NCBI RefSeq assembly: GCF_011761265.1
Contig: NZ_JAAOZB010000002.1
Coordinates: 930,001-994,000 of the forward strand
Source: Microbacterium halimionae
Lineage (GTDB): Bacteria; Actinomycetota; Actinomycetes; Actinomycetales; Microbacteriaceae
Direction of reading: 5' to 3'
Length of the DNA: 64,000 nt
Positions within the stretch are counted from its first letter, which is position 1; each line of letters starts with the position of its first letter. Below the pieces are notes generated by a model. The model made no database searches. It was not told the origin of the DNA and saw only the letters and a program-made list of their open reading frames with translations. A program made the position numbers and the translations under genes. Below are positions 47,379 through 56,799 of this stretch, piece after piece.

Positions 47379-49367
47379 ATGAGTCGGCGACGCGTCGCAC
47401 GCGTTCTGCTCGATTCCCCGGTGCCACAGTTAGATCGACTTTTCGACTACGAGATACCCGATTCACTCGCCGAAGCAGCCATTCCCGGCGTGCGAGTTCG
47501 CGTGCCGCTGAGATCTGCTGGACGCATGATCGACGGCTACATCGTCGAGGTCGATGAGAGCAGTGATTCCGATCGTCCGCTATCGGAGCTCGAAGAAGTA
47601 GTTTCCCCCATCGCTGTGCTGCCGAACACGTTGTACACGCTGGCACGACGAGCTGCAGACCGCGCGGCGGGTTCCGCAAGCGACGTTCTCCGTGTCGCGG
47701 TACCGAAGCGAATGGTGCGCGCAGAGAAGGCGTGGCTTGCGGCGGACCCACCGGCTTTCCCGCAGTGTGATCTCGACGCGATAGGTCGCGCCCGCGCCGT
47801 TCTCGATGAGTTCCCTGGCGCGACAGCCGCAATCTCGGAAGGAAACCGGCTTGCGATCGATGCGCCGCCGCGCCTTACCTCTACAAACGACGGCGCTCAT
47901 GTTGGTGCATGGGCTCATGTCATTGCTGCGAGTGCGGCAGTAACGCTTGCTACGGGCCGCAGCGCAATAATCGTCGTGCCCGATCATCGTGACCGCGCGC
48001 AAGTGACGGCAGCCCTCGCTGACTTCTTGCCAGCCGACGCAATCGTCCGGGATGACGCGGCACAGTCTGGTCCCGCACGGTACGCCGCTTACCTTCGGGT
48101 GCTAGCAAAAGCACCCTGTGTCGTTGTCGGCACCAGATCAACTGTCTATTCACCTGCTGCGCGCACGGGGCTCGTGATCATCTGGGACGACGGTGATCCG
48201 CTGCTTTCCGAACCTCTGAGTCCTGGAGTGCATGCGCGGGACGCCGCGCTACTCCGACAAGAAATTGAGGGAAGCGCGCTGCTTTTCATCGGCCACACGC
48301 GAACGTCCGATGTCGAACGGCTGGTCGCGGTCGGATGGGTAAGAGAAATTGCAGCACGGCGTCGCCAGTCGCCGCGAGTCGTGCTCGCCGCTGCGAACGA
48401 CGGCGACGGCCGTGGTGCACGAATTCCTTCTTCGGCTTACCGCGCTGCGCGCGAAGCTCTGGCGCTTGGTCCGGTACTCGTGCAGGTTTCGCGGCCGGGG
48501 TATGCGCCCACGCTTGTGTGCAGTGATTGCCGCAAACCGGCCCGTTGTCGTCACTGCGCGGGACCCTTACATGCACGGCGTCCGAAAGCCGCACCGGAAT
48601 GCACCTGGTGCGGACGCACCGCCAACAATTGGACGTGTGCAAATTGCGACTCCGATCGTCTTCGCATGGCCTCCGCCGGAAGCGAACGCACAGCCGATGA
48701 ACTCGGGCGCGCCTTTCCTGGTGTGCGCGTAGTTGTTGCCGACGGCGAACACCCCGTCACTCACCTCGATGATCGCCCGGCACTTGTCATAGCCACTCGT
48801 GGCGCAGAACCAATTGCTGCGGGCGGATACCGCGCCATCCTTCTCCTCGACGGAGAGCGGATGCTGCTGGCCGAGGATCTTCGTATCGGCGAGTCCGCAT
48901 TGCGGTGGTGGTCCAACGCTGCCGCGCTCGCGGCTCCCGGAGCATCTGTGCATCTCGTGGGCGTGGTCGGGCCAGTTGCTCGCGCGCTCGCGACATGGAC
49001 ACAGCCTGCGTACGCACGCGCAGAACTCGAAGACCGCGGCCCCCTGCGAATGCCGCCGACAGTGCGGGTTGCGAGTCTCGAGGGCGAGCTTGCCGCGGTG
49101 ACGGATGCTCTTCAATCACTCCACGACACGGTACCCGCTGTCGACTCTCCCGCCGTTCTCGGGCCGGTTCCGATTGAGAGCGAAGATGGTCCTCGGGTTC
49201 GTGCGCTGGTGCGATTCGACTACAACCTTGGTTCGGCGGTCACCGCCGCTCTTCGCGCCGCCGTCATCGCTGCCGCGATGCGCGCTCGGAAGCCACGGGG
49301 ACCTCGCGCTCCACGGGTCCGGAATACACTCAAAGTTCGGGTCGACGTGCCCGATCTGCAACTGTAA
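47379..49367 (+). CDS. priA: PriA-like primosomal protein N', degenerate helicase
   Basis: A 662-residue PriA homologue. The N-terminal DNA-binding domain starts RRRVARVLLDSPVPQLDRLFDYEIP. In place of the helicase Walker A there is WAHVIAASAAVTLATG, with no GKT, and the DEEH box reads IIWDDGDP, so helicase activity is probably lost, as known for actinobacterial PriA. Four zinc pairs are kept (CSDC, CRHC, CTWC, CANC). The protein may still mark restart sites for the replisome. It starts right after metK and is followed by fmt after 8 bp. Confidence 0.93.
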   Translation: MSRRRVARVLLDSPVPQLDRLFDYEIPDSLAEAAIPGVRVRVPLRSAGRMIDGYIVEVDESSDSDRPLSELEEVVSPIAVLPNTLYTLARRAADRAAGSASDVLRVAVPKRMVRAEKAWLAADPPAFPQCDLDAIGRARAVLDEFPGATAAISEGNRLAIDAPPRLTSTNDGAHVGAWAHVIAASAAVTLATGRSAIIVVPDHRDRAQVTAALADFLPADAIVRDDAAQSGPARYAAYLRVLAKAPCVVVGTRSTVYSPAARTGLVIIWDDGDPLLSEPLSPGVHARDAALLRQEIEGSALLFIGHTRTSDVERLVAVGWVREIAARRRQSPRVVLAAANDGDGRGARIPSSAYRAAREALALGPVLVQVSRPGYAPTLVCSDCRKPARCRHCAGPLHARRPKAAPECTWCGRTANNWTCANCDSDRLRMASAGSERTADELGRAFPGVRVVVADGEHPVTHLDDRPALVIATRGAEPIAAGGYRAILLLDGERMLLAEDLRIGESALRWWSNAAALAAPGASVHLVGVVGPVARALATWTQPAYARAELEDRGPLRMPPTVRVASLEGELAAVTDALQSLHDTVPAVDSPAVLGPVPIESEDGPRVRALVRFDYNLGSAVTAALRAAVIAAAMRARKPRGPRAPRVRNTLKVRVDVPDLQL

Positions 49368-49375
49368 GGAATCCG

Positions 49376-50296
49376 ATGCGAATCGTCTTCGCGGGCACAC
49401 CCGCTCCCGCCGTGCCCTCACTTGAGGCACTTATTGCGAGCCGCCACGAAATCGCTGCTGTCGTCACCCGACCGGACGCAGCGCTTGGCCGCAAGCGCGT
49501 TGTGACGCCCTCGCCGGTAGGAAGCGCCGCAGATGCTCACGGCATCCCGACTATTAAAGCTGCGAAGCTCGACGACGATGCGACAGCTCGAATTGCTGCG
49601 CTGCAGCCAGATCTCGGAGTAATCGTGGCCTATGGTGGCCTCGTCCGCGAGCCTTTGCTGTCGACTCCCCGGTTGGGTTGGATCAATCTCCACTTTTCGC
49701 TGTTGCCGAGGTGGCGCGGAGCAGCACCTGTGCAGCACTCGCTTATTGCCGGGGATATTACGACAGGAGTGACGGTATTCCACCTTGTGCCCGCGCTCGA
49801 CGCCGGCGATATTTTGGCAGCGTCTGAGATGGTGGTGCCCCCACTCGCAACGGCGGGAACACTGCTCGATGCCCTCGCGATCGAGGGAGCTGCGGTACTC
49901 GTCGACGTAGTGAATGCACTCGGCGAAGAGCGCACCACGGCCAAACCGCAAAAGGGCGAAGTGACCCTTGCGCCTAAAATTTCTCTCGACGACGCGCGCA
50001 TTCGCTGGAACGACGGACAGGATGCCGTGCTGAACAGAGTGCGTGGTGTGACCCCCGAACCTGGCGCTTTCACGCTTATTGCCGGCTCGCGACTGAAAAT
50101 TCTTGCTGCGCATCGCGCAGAAAGCCACTCGCTGTTGCAGCCGGGGGTCATGCGTTCTATTGAGGGTGATGTCTCGGTCGGAACAGCGACGGAACCCATC
50201 GTTCTTACGCGCGTCCAGCCCGCGGGAAAAGCTGCGATGAATGCAACTGACTGGTGGCGGGGACTTCGCACCGACGAACTGAGGACAGACTCTTGA
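49376..50296 (+). CDS. fmt: Methionyl-tRNA formyltransferase
   Basis: A 306-residue enzyme formylating initiator Met-tRNA. It starts RIVFAGTPAPAVPSLEAL, has the catalytic Asn-His pair in INLHFSLLPRWRGAAPVQ and Asp in LDAGDIL, and the C-terminal oligonucleotide-binding domain. AAGGAA precedes the ATG. No def gene is adjacent. The stop overlaps rsmB as TTGA. Confidence 0.97.
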   Translation: MRIVFAGTPAPAVPSLEALIASRHEIAAVVTRPDAALGRKRVVTPSPVGSAADAHGIPTIKAAKLDDDATARIAALQPDLGVIVAYGGLVREPLLSTPRLGWINLHFSLLPRWRGAAPVQHSLIAGDITTGVTVFHLVPALDAGDILAASEMVVPPLATAGTLLDALAIEGAAVLVDVVNALGEERTTAKPQKGEVTLAPKISLDDARIRWNDGQDAVLNRVRGVTPEPGAFTLIAGSRLKILAAHRAESHSLLQPGVMRSIEGDVSVGTATEPIVLTRVQPAGKAAMNATDWWRGLRTDELRTDS

Positions 50297-51693
50297 GACG
50301 CTCGCGAAACTCGCACACTCCGCCGACACGAACTGCATCTGCGCGCACAGTGGCCTACGACACGATAAGGGCCGTCTCCGAGTCGGATGCTTACGCGAAC
50401 CTATTGCTGCCAACTCTCATTGCGCGTGCCGGGCTCGACACGGCTGATGCAGCTCTTGCCACTGAGCTCACCTATGGAACGCTCCGAAAGCAGGGTACTT
50501 ATGACGCGATGATCGCTCTTGCCGCGAACCGCGAGGTGTCTCTCATCGACCCTCCGGTTCTTGACGCCTTGCGGCTAGGAGTGCATCAACTTCTATCGAC
50601 ACGAATCGCGTCACATGCAGCTGTCAACGAATCAGTCAGTCTCGTTCGCCGCGAGGGCGGAGCTTCTGCTGCCGGGTTCGCGAACGCCGTGCTCCGTCGC
50701 ATTTCTCTTGATACTCCGGGGGAGTGGGCTGCTCGTGTCTCGGATGCCGCGCGGTCCGAGGATGAACGCATTGGTGTGACTCGCTCGCATCCGGTCTGGA
50801 TCGTGCGCGCTTTCCGGAGAGCGCTGGCCGCGGAAGGACGTGCAGATGAACTCGATGCTCTGCTGCTTGCCGACAACGAGGCCCCTGGGGTGACGATGGC
50901 GGCTCTTCCGGGTGTCGCGGATGCACCCCAGGGAAAGACCGCGACGCGATATTCTCCCATCGGCTTTCAGCTGGGTGGCGGCGATCCGGATGCTGTGGTC
51001 ACTGGTTCTGGTGGCGGTCTTCGCGTGCAAGACGAAGGGTCGCAGCTTGTCGCCCTTGCGCTCACGCGCGTGACTCCCGTCGGCGCCGACGAACGGTGGC
51101 TCGATCTGTGTGCTGGCCCCGGTGGGAAGACAGCGATTCTTGCGGCAGAAGCTGTTTCTCACGGAGCGACGATCGACGCCAATGAGGTCATTCCCGCACG
51201 GGCAGGCCTGGTGCGCCGTGCCGTCGTCGCAGTCCCACTCGACGTGAACGTTGCAGAAGAAGACGGGCGCGCTTTCGCGACCGAACACGCCGGAGAGTAC
51301 GACCGCGTTCTCGTGGATGCTCCGTGCACGGGTCTCGGCGCTCTGCGTCGCCGACCTGAAGCACGGTGGCGAAAGTCATCGAGTGACGTCGCAGACCTCG
51401 TCGACGTGCAACGTGATCTCGTGGATGCCGGGCTTCGCGCGCTCGCGCCGGGTGGGATTCTCGCCTACGTGACATGTTCACCGCATCTTGCGGAGACTGT
51501 CGGCGTGATGGCTGATGTTCGCCGTGACTGGGCCGACAAGATCGAGGAACTCGATGCGCGTGCTGCGCTCAACGCGGTGGCGCGCGAACCCCTTGATCTT
51601 CCGGTCCCGAGCGACGGTTCTGGCCGCGCTCAGCTTTGGCCGCATCGGCACGGTACTGACGCGATGTTCCTCACGCTGCTCCGACGACGCTGA
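50293..51693 (+). CDS. rsmB: 16S rRNA m5C methyltransferase RsmB (Sun/Fmu family)
   Basis: A 466-residue protein with an N-terminal NusB-like RNA-binding domain (ARTVAYDTIRAVSESDAYANLLLP, ATELTYGTLRKQGTYD) and a C-terminal SAM-dependent methyltransferase (LDLCAGPGGKTAILA). Both Cys of the mechanism are seen, in DAPCTGLGALRRRPEARWR and YVTCSPHLAET. Start TTG 50293 overlaps the fmt stop; upstream ATG would run into fmt. The gene is convergent with glsA, with 31 bp between and no clear hairpin. Confidence 0.95.
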   Translation: MRRSRNSHTPPTRTASARTVAYDTIRAVSESDAYANLLLPTLIARAGLDTADAALATELTYGTLRKQGTYDAMIALAANREVSLIDPPVLDALRLGVHQLLSTRIASHAAVNESVSLVRREGGASAAGFANAVLRRISLDTPGEWAARVSDAARSEDERIGVTRSHPVWIVRAFRRALAAEGRADELDALLLADNEAPGVTMAALPGVADAPQGKTATRYSPIGFQLGGGDPDAVVTGSGGGLRVQDEGSQLVALALTRVTPVGADERWLDLCAGPGGKTAILAAEAVSHGATIDANEVIPARAGLVRRAVVAVPLDVNVAEEDGRAFATEHAGEYDRVLVDAPCTGLGALRRRPEARWRKSSSDVADLVDVQRDLVDAGLRALAPGGILAYVTCSPHLAETVGVMADVRRDWADKIEELDARAALNAVAREPLDLPVPSDGSGRAQLWPHRHGTDAMFLTLLRRR

Positions 51694-51724
51694 GGGCGAG
51701 TCGCCGCGCCGGCGTGAGCTCGGT

Positions 51725-52897
51725 TTACTTAATGATGCGCACCTGCGTGCCGAGATCACGCAACTGTGCCTCTAGCGCAGTGAGTGCCGCGGGATGCAGG
51801 TGCGCAAGTTCGCTCACATCGAGTGACACCGGGAAGTTCGCATCAGCGCCGTGAATCAGCTCGCGAAGGGTAACGAGTACCCGCTCAGCTCCTGAGAATG
51901 CGAGTTCTCCGCCGAGCCGCACGATCATTCCTTCCGGCGTGCGATCAACGGTGATTCCGGGGCGGGTAATGCTTTCGTGACGGTCAAAGACATGCATGCC
52001 GAACTCGCGGGAGAGACGCTCCACCAGGATGCTGCCTCTCACGCTGTTGCCGTGGCTATCGAGGCGCGGGCTGAACGCGCCGACTCCGAACTGTGACGGC
52101 GCAACCGATACGAGCCCACCGGCGACGCCACTCTTGCTCGGCAGCCCCACGCGCATGAGCCACTCTCCAGAGAAGTCATACATGCCACAACTCGTCATGA
52201 TCGACACGACGTCGCGTGCCACCGATTCAGGGATCACCTGTTCATTGTTGACAGGATTTCTGCCCGAGAACGCCAGTGTTCCCGACATCACTGCGATGTC
52301 TCGTGCCGTCACAAGAACGGAGCACTGGCGAAAGTACGCCTCGACTACTTCATCGACTCGCTCGTGCAGTACTCCGTAGGAACGCATGAGGTAGGCAAGC
52401 GCACGGTTCCGGTCGCCAGTTTCGGATTCGGACTCGTATACCGACTCATCGACGGTGAGCTGGCGCCCAGCAAACCGGGAGAGTCCCGCAACGATCGTCC
52501 GGGTGCGTTCATGTCTGTCAGCGCCCGGAATCAAACCGGTGGTGGCTATCGCTCCCGCGTTGACGAGCGGGTTTGCAGGCCTACCTGTCTGCGGCTCCAA
52601 GCTGATGGCGTTGAAAGGTTCACCGCTCGGCTCCACCCCGACGCGCGCGAGCACGTCGTCTCGTCCATGCATTGCGAACGCGAGCGCCAGGACAAACGGC
52701 TTTGATACTGACTGGATCGTAAATTCAACCTCGTCATCGCCGACCGATCTCACAACTCCGCGCGGGCCAACGACTGCCAATGCGAATCGATCCGGATCGG
52801 CTTTGGCGAGCTCAGGGATGTACTGGGCCGGCTCTCCCGCGTCAAGCGGACGAACATTTTCAAGCAACGAAGACAACAACGAAACGATGGGATCCAC
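51725..52897 (-). CDS. glsA: Glutaminase A with C-terminal STAS-like domain
   Basis: A 390-residue enzyme hydrolysing glutamine to glutamate and ammonia. The beta-lactamase-like active site is visible as Ser63-x-x-Lys66 in IQSVSKPFVLA, with NPLVNAGAIATTGLI and PSKSGVAGGLVSV as further signatures. The catalytic part ends near residue 315. The last 75 residues (RTPEGMIVRLGGELAFSGAERVL ... VSLDVSELAHLHPAALTALE) look like a STAS domain, an extension found in other actinobacterial glutaminases. The start is GTG 52897 with a TAGGGT hexamer 6 nt upstream and no ribosome site. It is divergent from rpe and breaks the otherwise + strand run. Confidence 0.94.
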   Translation of the reverse strand: MDPIVSLLSSLLENVRPLDAGEPAQYIPELAKADPDRFALAVVGPRGVVRSVGDDEVEFTIQSVSKPFVLALAFAMHGRDDVLARVGVEPSGEPFNAISLEPQTGRPANPLVNAGAIATTGLIPGADRHERTRTIVAGLSRFAGRQLTVDESVYESESETGDRNRALAYLMRSYGVLHERVDEVVEAYFRQCSVLVTARDIAVMSGTLAFSGRNPVNNEQVIPESVARDVVSIMTSCGMYDFSGEWLMRVGLPSKSGVAGGLVSVAPSQFGVGAFSPRLDSHGNSVRGSILVERLSREFGMHVFDRHESITRPGITVDRTPEGMIVRLGGELAFSGAERVLVTLRELIHGADANFPVSLDVSELAHLHPAALTALEAQLRDLGTQVRIIK

Positions 52898-52903
52898 AAA
52901 CTG

Positions 52904-52909
52904 ACCCTA
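52904..52909 (-). promoter_or_regulatory. -10 element of glsA, leaderless start
   Basis: On the reverse strand TAGGGT is followed by 6 nt and GTG 52897. It lies only 8 bp from the opposing rpe -10. Confidence 0.5.
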
Positions 52910-52917
52910 CGCGGCGG

Positions 52918-52923
52918 GATAAT
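52918..52923 (+). promoter_or_regulatory. -10 element of rpe, leaderless start
   Basis: GATAAT (five of six consensus bases) is followed by 6 nt and GTG 52930. No ribosome site is present, and the position decides the rpe start. Confidence 0.55.
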
Positions 52924-52929
52924 GGTTGC

Positions 52930-53592
52930 GTGCCTGAATTTCGAGTGAACCCCAGCATCCTCGCCGCCGATTTCGTGAACATGGAACGAGAATTAGGCCG
53001 AATCAGCTCCGCCGACTTCGTGCACGTCGACGTCATGGATAACCACTTCGTGCCGAACCTCACGTTCGGACTCCAAATGGTGGAACGTATCGCCGAGACG
53101 AGTCCAGTGCCTCTCGACGTGCATTTGATGATCGATAATCCCGAAAAATGGGCGCCCGGCTACGCCGAAGCTGGTGCTGCATCCGTGACTTTTCATCTTG
53201 AAGCTTCGAGCAATCCTGTCGCTCTTGCCCGCCGCCTTCGCGCGATGGGCGCACGCGCGGGAGTTGCGTTAAAACCCGGCACCGACGCATCCTCGCTCTT
53301 GGAAACCATCGACGAATTCGATCAGATTCTTGTGATGACCGTGGAACCGGGGTTTGGCGGCCAGTCATTTATGCCCGAAACGATGCCGAAGCTGCAGCAG
53401 CTCGCCGCGGAGGCGAAACAACGCGGATCTGCCGTCTGGTTGCAGGTCGATGGTGGCATCAGCGAGTCGACGATCGCCCAAGCAGCAGCTGCCGGTGCCG
53501 ATACATTCGTCGCGGGTTCCGCAGTGTTCGGCGCCGCCGACCCTGATGCGGCGATCGCTGGTCTTCGCTCACTCGCAGCACACGCTCACTGA
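52930..53592 (+). CDS. rpe: Ribulose-phosphate 3-epimerase
   Basis: A 220-residue TIM barrel interconverting ribulose and xylulose 5-phosphate in the pentose phosphate route. It begins [15 protein letters not shown], then has the metal and catalytic motifs [40 protein letters not shown] and [11 protein letters not shown] 52930 gives the family start; a longer reading enters glsA on the other strand. It ends 40 bp before hisE. Confidence 0.97.
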   Translation: MPEFRVNPSILAADFVNMERELGRISSADFVHVDVMDNHFVPNLTFGLQMVERIAETSPVPLDVHLMIDNPEKWAPGYAEAGAASVTFHLEASSNPVALARRLRAMGARAGVALKPGTDASSLLETIDEFDQILVMTVEPGFGGQSFMPETMPKLQQLAAEAKQRGSAVWLQVDGGISESTIAQAAAAGADTFVAGSAVFGAADPDAAIAGLRSLAAHAH

Positions 53593-53620
53593 AGCGGCGC
53601 CGCGAGCTCGGTTCGTTCGA

Positions 53621-53626
53621 TACCCT
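53621..53626 (+). promoter_or_regulatory. -10 element of the hisE-hisG unit, leaderless start
   Basis: TACCCT, then 6 nt, then GTG 53633. The GAGAGG between them could be a ribosome site too close to the start to work, so leaderless initiation is favoured. Confidence 0.45.
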
Positions 53627-53632
53627 GAGAGG

Positions 53633-53896
53633 GTGAAGACGTTCGACGGCCTATTTGAAGAGCTCACCGCCAAGGCTGCAGCTCGGCCACAAGGCTCGGG
53701 AACAATTGCCCAGCTCGATGCTGGAGTCCACGCGATCGGCAAGAAGATCGTCGAAGAAGCCGCAGAAGTGTGGATGGCAGCCGAGTACGAGTCCAACGAC
53801 GAGGCGGCCGAAGAGATTTCGCAGCTGCTGTACCACCTGCAGGTCATGATGGTCGCCAAGGGGCTCAGCCTCGAAGACGTGTACCGACATCTCTGA
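53633..53896 (+). CDS. hisE: Phosphoribosyl-ATP pyrophosphatase
   Basis: An 87-residue all-helical enzyme of the second histidine step. [36 protein letters not shown] and the metal-binding [19 protein letters not shown] are typical of HisE. It is a separate gene, not fused to hisI, as usual in Actinobacteria, and stands with hisG. GTG 53633 is the family start. Confidence 0.95.
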   Translation: MKTFDGLFEELTAKAAARPQGSGTIAQLDAGVHAIGKKIVEEAAEVWMAAEYESNDEAAEEISQLLYHLQVMMVAKGLSLEDVYRHL

Positions 53897-53945
53897 TTCA
53901 CGTCTCCGACCTTTCACTCAAATCGCTCCCGAAAGTCACTCAGTC

Positions 53946-54788
53946 ATGCTGCGAATCGCCGTGCCAAACAAAGGATCGCTGTCCGAGACAGCATCCGAAA
54001 TGCTCCACGAAGCCGGCTATGTCGGTCGACGTGACCCCAAAGACCTTTACGTGGCCGACCCCGAAAACGAGGTCGAATTCTTCTACCTTCGCCCACGGGA
54101 CATCGCCACCTACGTTGGCTCCGGTGCACTCGACGTCGGCATCACCGGGCGTGATTTGCTTCTTGACGCGCGGATGCCAGGGGCACACGAGATCGAAGCG
54201 CTCGGTTTTGGGGCGTCGACATTCCGCTTTGCCGCCCGGCCCGGTCGGTTCTCAACACTCGCTGAGCTCGACGGTGTGCGAGTCGCGACAGCGTATCCGG
54301 GTTTGGTTGACAGCTACCTCGACGAGCAGGGCATTGCCGTTGATCTGGTGCCGCTCGACGGCGCCGTCGAATCAGCAGTTCAGCTCGGTGTGGCTGACGC
54401 TGTCGCCGATGTTGTCTCCACGGGAACAACACTCCGCCAGGCTGGGCTCGAAATCTTCGGGCCGAAGCTTCTCGAATCTGAAGCAGTACTGATCAGCGGC
54501 GCCGACGAGCCCGAGGGGCTGGCTACCCTCCTTCGACGTTTGCGCGGTGTGCTCGTGGCCCGCCGTTACGTCATGGTCGACTACGACCTTCCTGCCAAGC
54601 TCGTTGATGCGGCTGTCGCTCTTGCTCCCGGAATCGAATCGCCCACGGTATCGCCACTTCGTGACCCCGACTGGGTTGCCGTGCGAGTCATGAGCCCCCG
54701 TCGCGGCGTCAATCAGGTGATGGATTCGCTCTATGGATTGGGTGCTCGGGCGATCCTCGTCACTGAGATCACCGCAGCGAGACTGTAA
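53946..54788 (+). CDS. hisG: ATP phosphoribosyltransferase, long form
   Basis: A 280-residue enzyme of the first histidine step. [22 protein letters not shown] and [16 protein letters not shown] are signatures, and the length with the ending [26 protein letters not shown] shows the C-terminal regulatory domain that binds histidine for feedback inhibition. It follows hisE after 49 bp and overlaps hisF by one base (TAATG). Confidence 0.97.
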   Translation: MLRIAVPNKGSLSETASEMLHEAGYVGRRDPKDLYVADPENEVEFFYLRPRDIATYVGSGALDVGITGRDLLLDARMPGAHEIEALGFGASTFRFAARPGRFSTLAELDGVRVATAYPGLVDSYLDEQGIAVDLVPLDGAVESAVQLGVADAVADVVSTGTTLRQAGLEIFGPKLLESEAVLISGADEPEGLATLLRRLRGVLVARRYVMVDYDLPAKLVDAAVALAPGIESPTVSPLRDPDWVAVRVMSPRRGVNQVMDSLYGLGARAILVTEITAARL

Positions 54789-55549
54789 TGACCCTCGTTT
54801 CGCGCGTGATCCCGTGTCTCGACGTCGCTGCTGGGCGTGTTGTTAAGGGCGTGAACTTCGAGAATCTGCGCGACATGGGTGACCCGGTCGAACTAGCCCG
54901 CCTGTACTTCGAACAGGGCGCTGACGAACTCACGTTTCTGGATGTCACAGCGACCGTCGATCAGCGCGCGACAACGTACGACGTCGTGCGTCGAACCGCC
55001 GAAGAAGTCTTTATCCCGTTGACAGTCGGTGGCGGGGTGCGAACAACAGACGACGTCGCGCGGCTGCTCGCCGTCGGAGCCGACAAAATTGGTGTCAACT
55101 CTGCTGCCATCGCGCGGCCTGAACTCATCGACGAGATCGCTGATCGATTCGGCGCACAGGTCCTCGTCCTGTCTCTTGATATCAAGCGCGCGGACACGAC
55201 CTCATCGGGCTTTGTCGTAACCACACACGGCGGACGAACAGCAACCACGCTCGATGCGCTCGACTGGGCCCGCGAAGCAATAGCGCGTGGTGCTGGCGAG
55301 CTTCTTGTGAACTCGATCGACGCAGATGGCACGCGCGACGGCTTCGACGTTGAGCTCGTCGCCCTCATGCGCGAAGTATCGAGTGTGCCCGTTATCGCGT
55401 CCGGTGGCGCGGGGGAGGCCGCACACTTCGCGCCGGCAGTTCACGCTGGTGCCGACGCGGTACTCGCGGCATCCGTGTTCCACTCTGGTTACTTGACAAT
55501 TGGCGACGTGAAACGCGCGATGACATCCGACGGAATTGAGGTGCGCTGA
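54788..55549 (+). CDS. hisF: Imidazole glycerol phosphate synthase subunit HisF
   Basis: A 253-residue cyclase of the histidine pathway. It starts [20 protein letters not shown] and has the catalytic Asp residues in LDVTAT and [12 protein letters not shown], with the phosphate loops VGGGVRT and ASGGAGEA. Its partner HisH is not in the window, nor are hisB, hisC, hisD and hisA. It overlaps hisG and hisI by one base each. Confidence 0.97.
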   Translation: MTLVSRVIPCLDVAAGRVVKGVNFENLRDMGDPVELARLYFEQGADELTFLDVTATVDQRATTYDVVRRTAEEVFIPLTVGGGVRTTDDVARLLAVGADKIGVNSAAIARPELIDEIADRFGAQVLVLSLDIKRADTTSSGFVVTTHGGRTATTLDALDWAREAIARGAGELLVNSIDADGTRDGFDVELVALMREVSSVPVIASGGAGEAAHFAPAVHAGADAVLAASVFHSGYLTIGDVKRAMTSDGIEVR

Positions 55550-55920
55550 TGAGCGAAGAACCGACCGAAGATGTCGCAGAACGCATCAAGCGTGTCACTT
55601 TCAACGATGTTGGCCTCGTCGGTGCCATCGTGCAGCAGTGGGACACAAAAGAGGTCCTCATGATGGGCTGGATGGATGCTGAAGCTCTCCGCCGCACGCT
55701 GCTATCTGGCCGGGCTACCTATTGGTCGCGCTCTCGCCAGGAGTACTGGCGGAAGGGCGACACCTCGGGAAATATTCAACTTGTACGCGGTGCGAGACTC
55801 GACTGCGATGGCGACGCCATTCTCTTGAGTGTCGAGCAGGTTGGCCCGGCCTGCCACACAGGTACTCGCACCTGTTTCGACGCCGATGATCTCCACCCGG
55901 TAACGGCCTCAAGTTCATGA
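55549..55920 (+). CDS. hisI: Phosphoribosyl-AMP cyclohydrolase
   Basis: A 123-residue enzyme of the third histidine step. [48 protein letters not shown] and the zinc Cys residues in [12 protein letters not shown] are present. It is a separate gene from hisE. It overlaps hisF by one base and the Trp-associated membrane protein by 4 nt; in relatives trpE lies between these two. Confidence 0.96.
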   Translation: MSEEPTEDVAERIKRVTFNDVGLVGAIVQQWDTKEVLMMGWMDAEALRRTLLSGRATYWSRSRQEYWRKGDTSGNIQLVRGARLDCDGDAILLSVEQVGPACHTGTRTCFDADDLHPVTASSS

Positions 55921-56519
55921 CCGCGCGCGCACGACTCATCAGCGTCCTTGCCGTATTGTCTGCTGGCGCACTAGGGATTATCTCGTCAACGCAAACGTGG
56001 CTCAGCGTCACGGTTGCTGACGGATCTTCGTCGAGCCTTCCTGTCTCCGGTGCAGCAACGATACCTGTGCTCGCCCCATTGAGCCTCGCTGTGCTCGCTG
56101 CGGGAGCCGCCCTTTCGATCATTGGTCTCGTGCTGCGCTATATTTTTGGCGTCCTGACACTGGTGATCGCGGGCGGGCTGTCGTACGCCACCGCCCAGGT
56201 CGCGTTCGCGCCGCCTGTGACAGCAGTTTCGTCGACCGTGACCGAGGCGACAGGCATTAGCGGAATCGACGCGATCACAGATCTCGTTTCTGACATCGTG
56301 GTCACACCGTGGCCATTCATATCGCTACTGGCCTGGATCATCTTGATCTTCGGCAGTATCTTCATGCTCTTCACCGCTCGGCGTTGGAATCGCGGCGGGA
56401 GACGGTACGACACAGCCGCGCGCCGCGAGGTGGACGATGGAAAGCCACTTGATTCAATCGATTCGTGGGACGGGCTCTCACGTGGCGATGATCCGACTGC
56501 CCCAGGTGACGCCCGCTAG
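55917..56519 (+). CDS. Trp biosynthesis-associated membrane protein
   Basis: A 200-residue protein with four membrane segments, WLSVTV after the first helix, a long extracytoplasmic loop with many Ser and Thr between the third and fourth, and a charged tail. It belongs to the family found next to trpC in Actinobacteria (trp_oprn_chp). Its role in Trp synthesis has not been shown. It overlaps hisI as ATGA. Confidence 0.88.
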   Translation: MTARARLISVLAVLSAGALGIISSTQTWLSVTVADGSSSSLPVSGAATIPVLAPLSLAVLAAGAALSIIGLVLRYIFGVLTLVIAGGLSYATAQVAFAPPVTAVSSTVTEATGISGIDAITDLVSDIVVTPWPFISLLAWIILIFGSIFMLFTARRWNRGGRRYDTAARREVDDGKPLDSIDSWDGLSRGDDPTAPGDAR

Positions 56520-56522
56520 ACT
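56517..56522 (+). promoter_or_regulatory. Putative -10 element before the HGxxPAAW-trpCBA unit
   Basis: TAGACT overlaps the TAG stop of the membrane protein and lies 44 bp before the next start, leaving room for the GAAGGAG ribosome site. No clear -35 and no trp leader peptide were seen. Confidence 0.35.
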
Positions 56523-56566
56523 TAACTGTGCGCGCTGATCGGCGCGCCCGCACCCGAAGGAGACTC

Positions 56567-56797
56567 ATGAGCAACCCCATCGGCGACCCCGGCCACGGTC
56601 ATTCGCCGGCGGCATGGACAGCCGTGATCATCATGCTCGTTGCCACCGCCATCGGCACCCTCGCATTCTTCCTGGACATGCCTTGGCTCGTGTGGACGTC
56701 GGTCGTGTTCATCGCAATTGGCGCACTCGTCGGTTGGATTTTGGCGAAGGTCGGCTACGGCGTCAACGGCCCGAAGTACGCGCCGAAAGAGCATTGA
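56567..56797 (+). CDS. HGxxPAAW family small membrane protein
   Basis: A 76-residue protein with HGHSPAAW near the start, two membrane segments (AVIIMLVATAIGTLAFFL and VFIAIGALVGWILAKVG) and a C-terminus YGVNGPKYAPK. This is the actinobacterial family named for its motif; function is unknown. GAAGGAG precedes ATG 56567. It sits between the Trp-associated membrane protein and trpC, its usual place. Confidence 0.9.
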   Translation: MSNPIGDPGHGHSPAAWTAVIIMLVATAIGTLAFFLDMPWLVWTSVVFIAIGALVGWILAKVGYGVNGPKYAPKEH

Positions 56798-56799
56798 GC

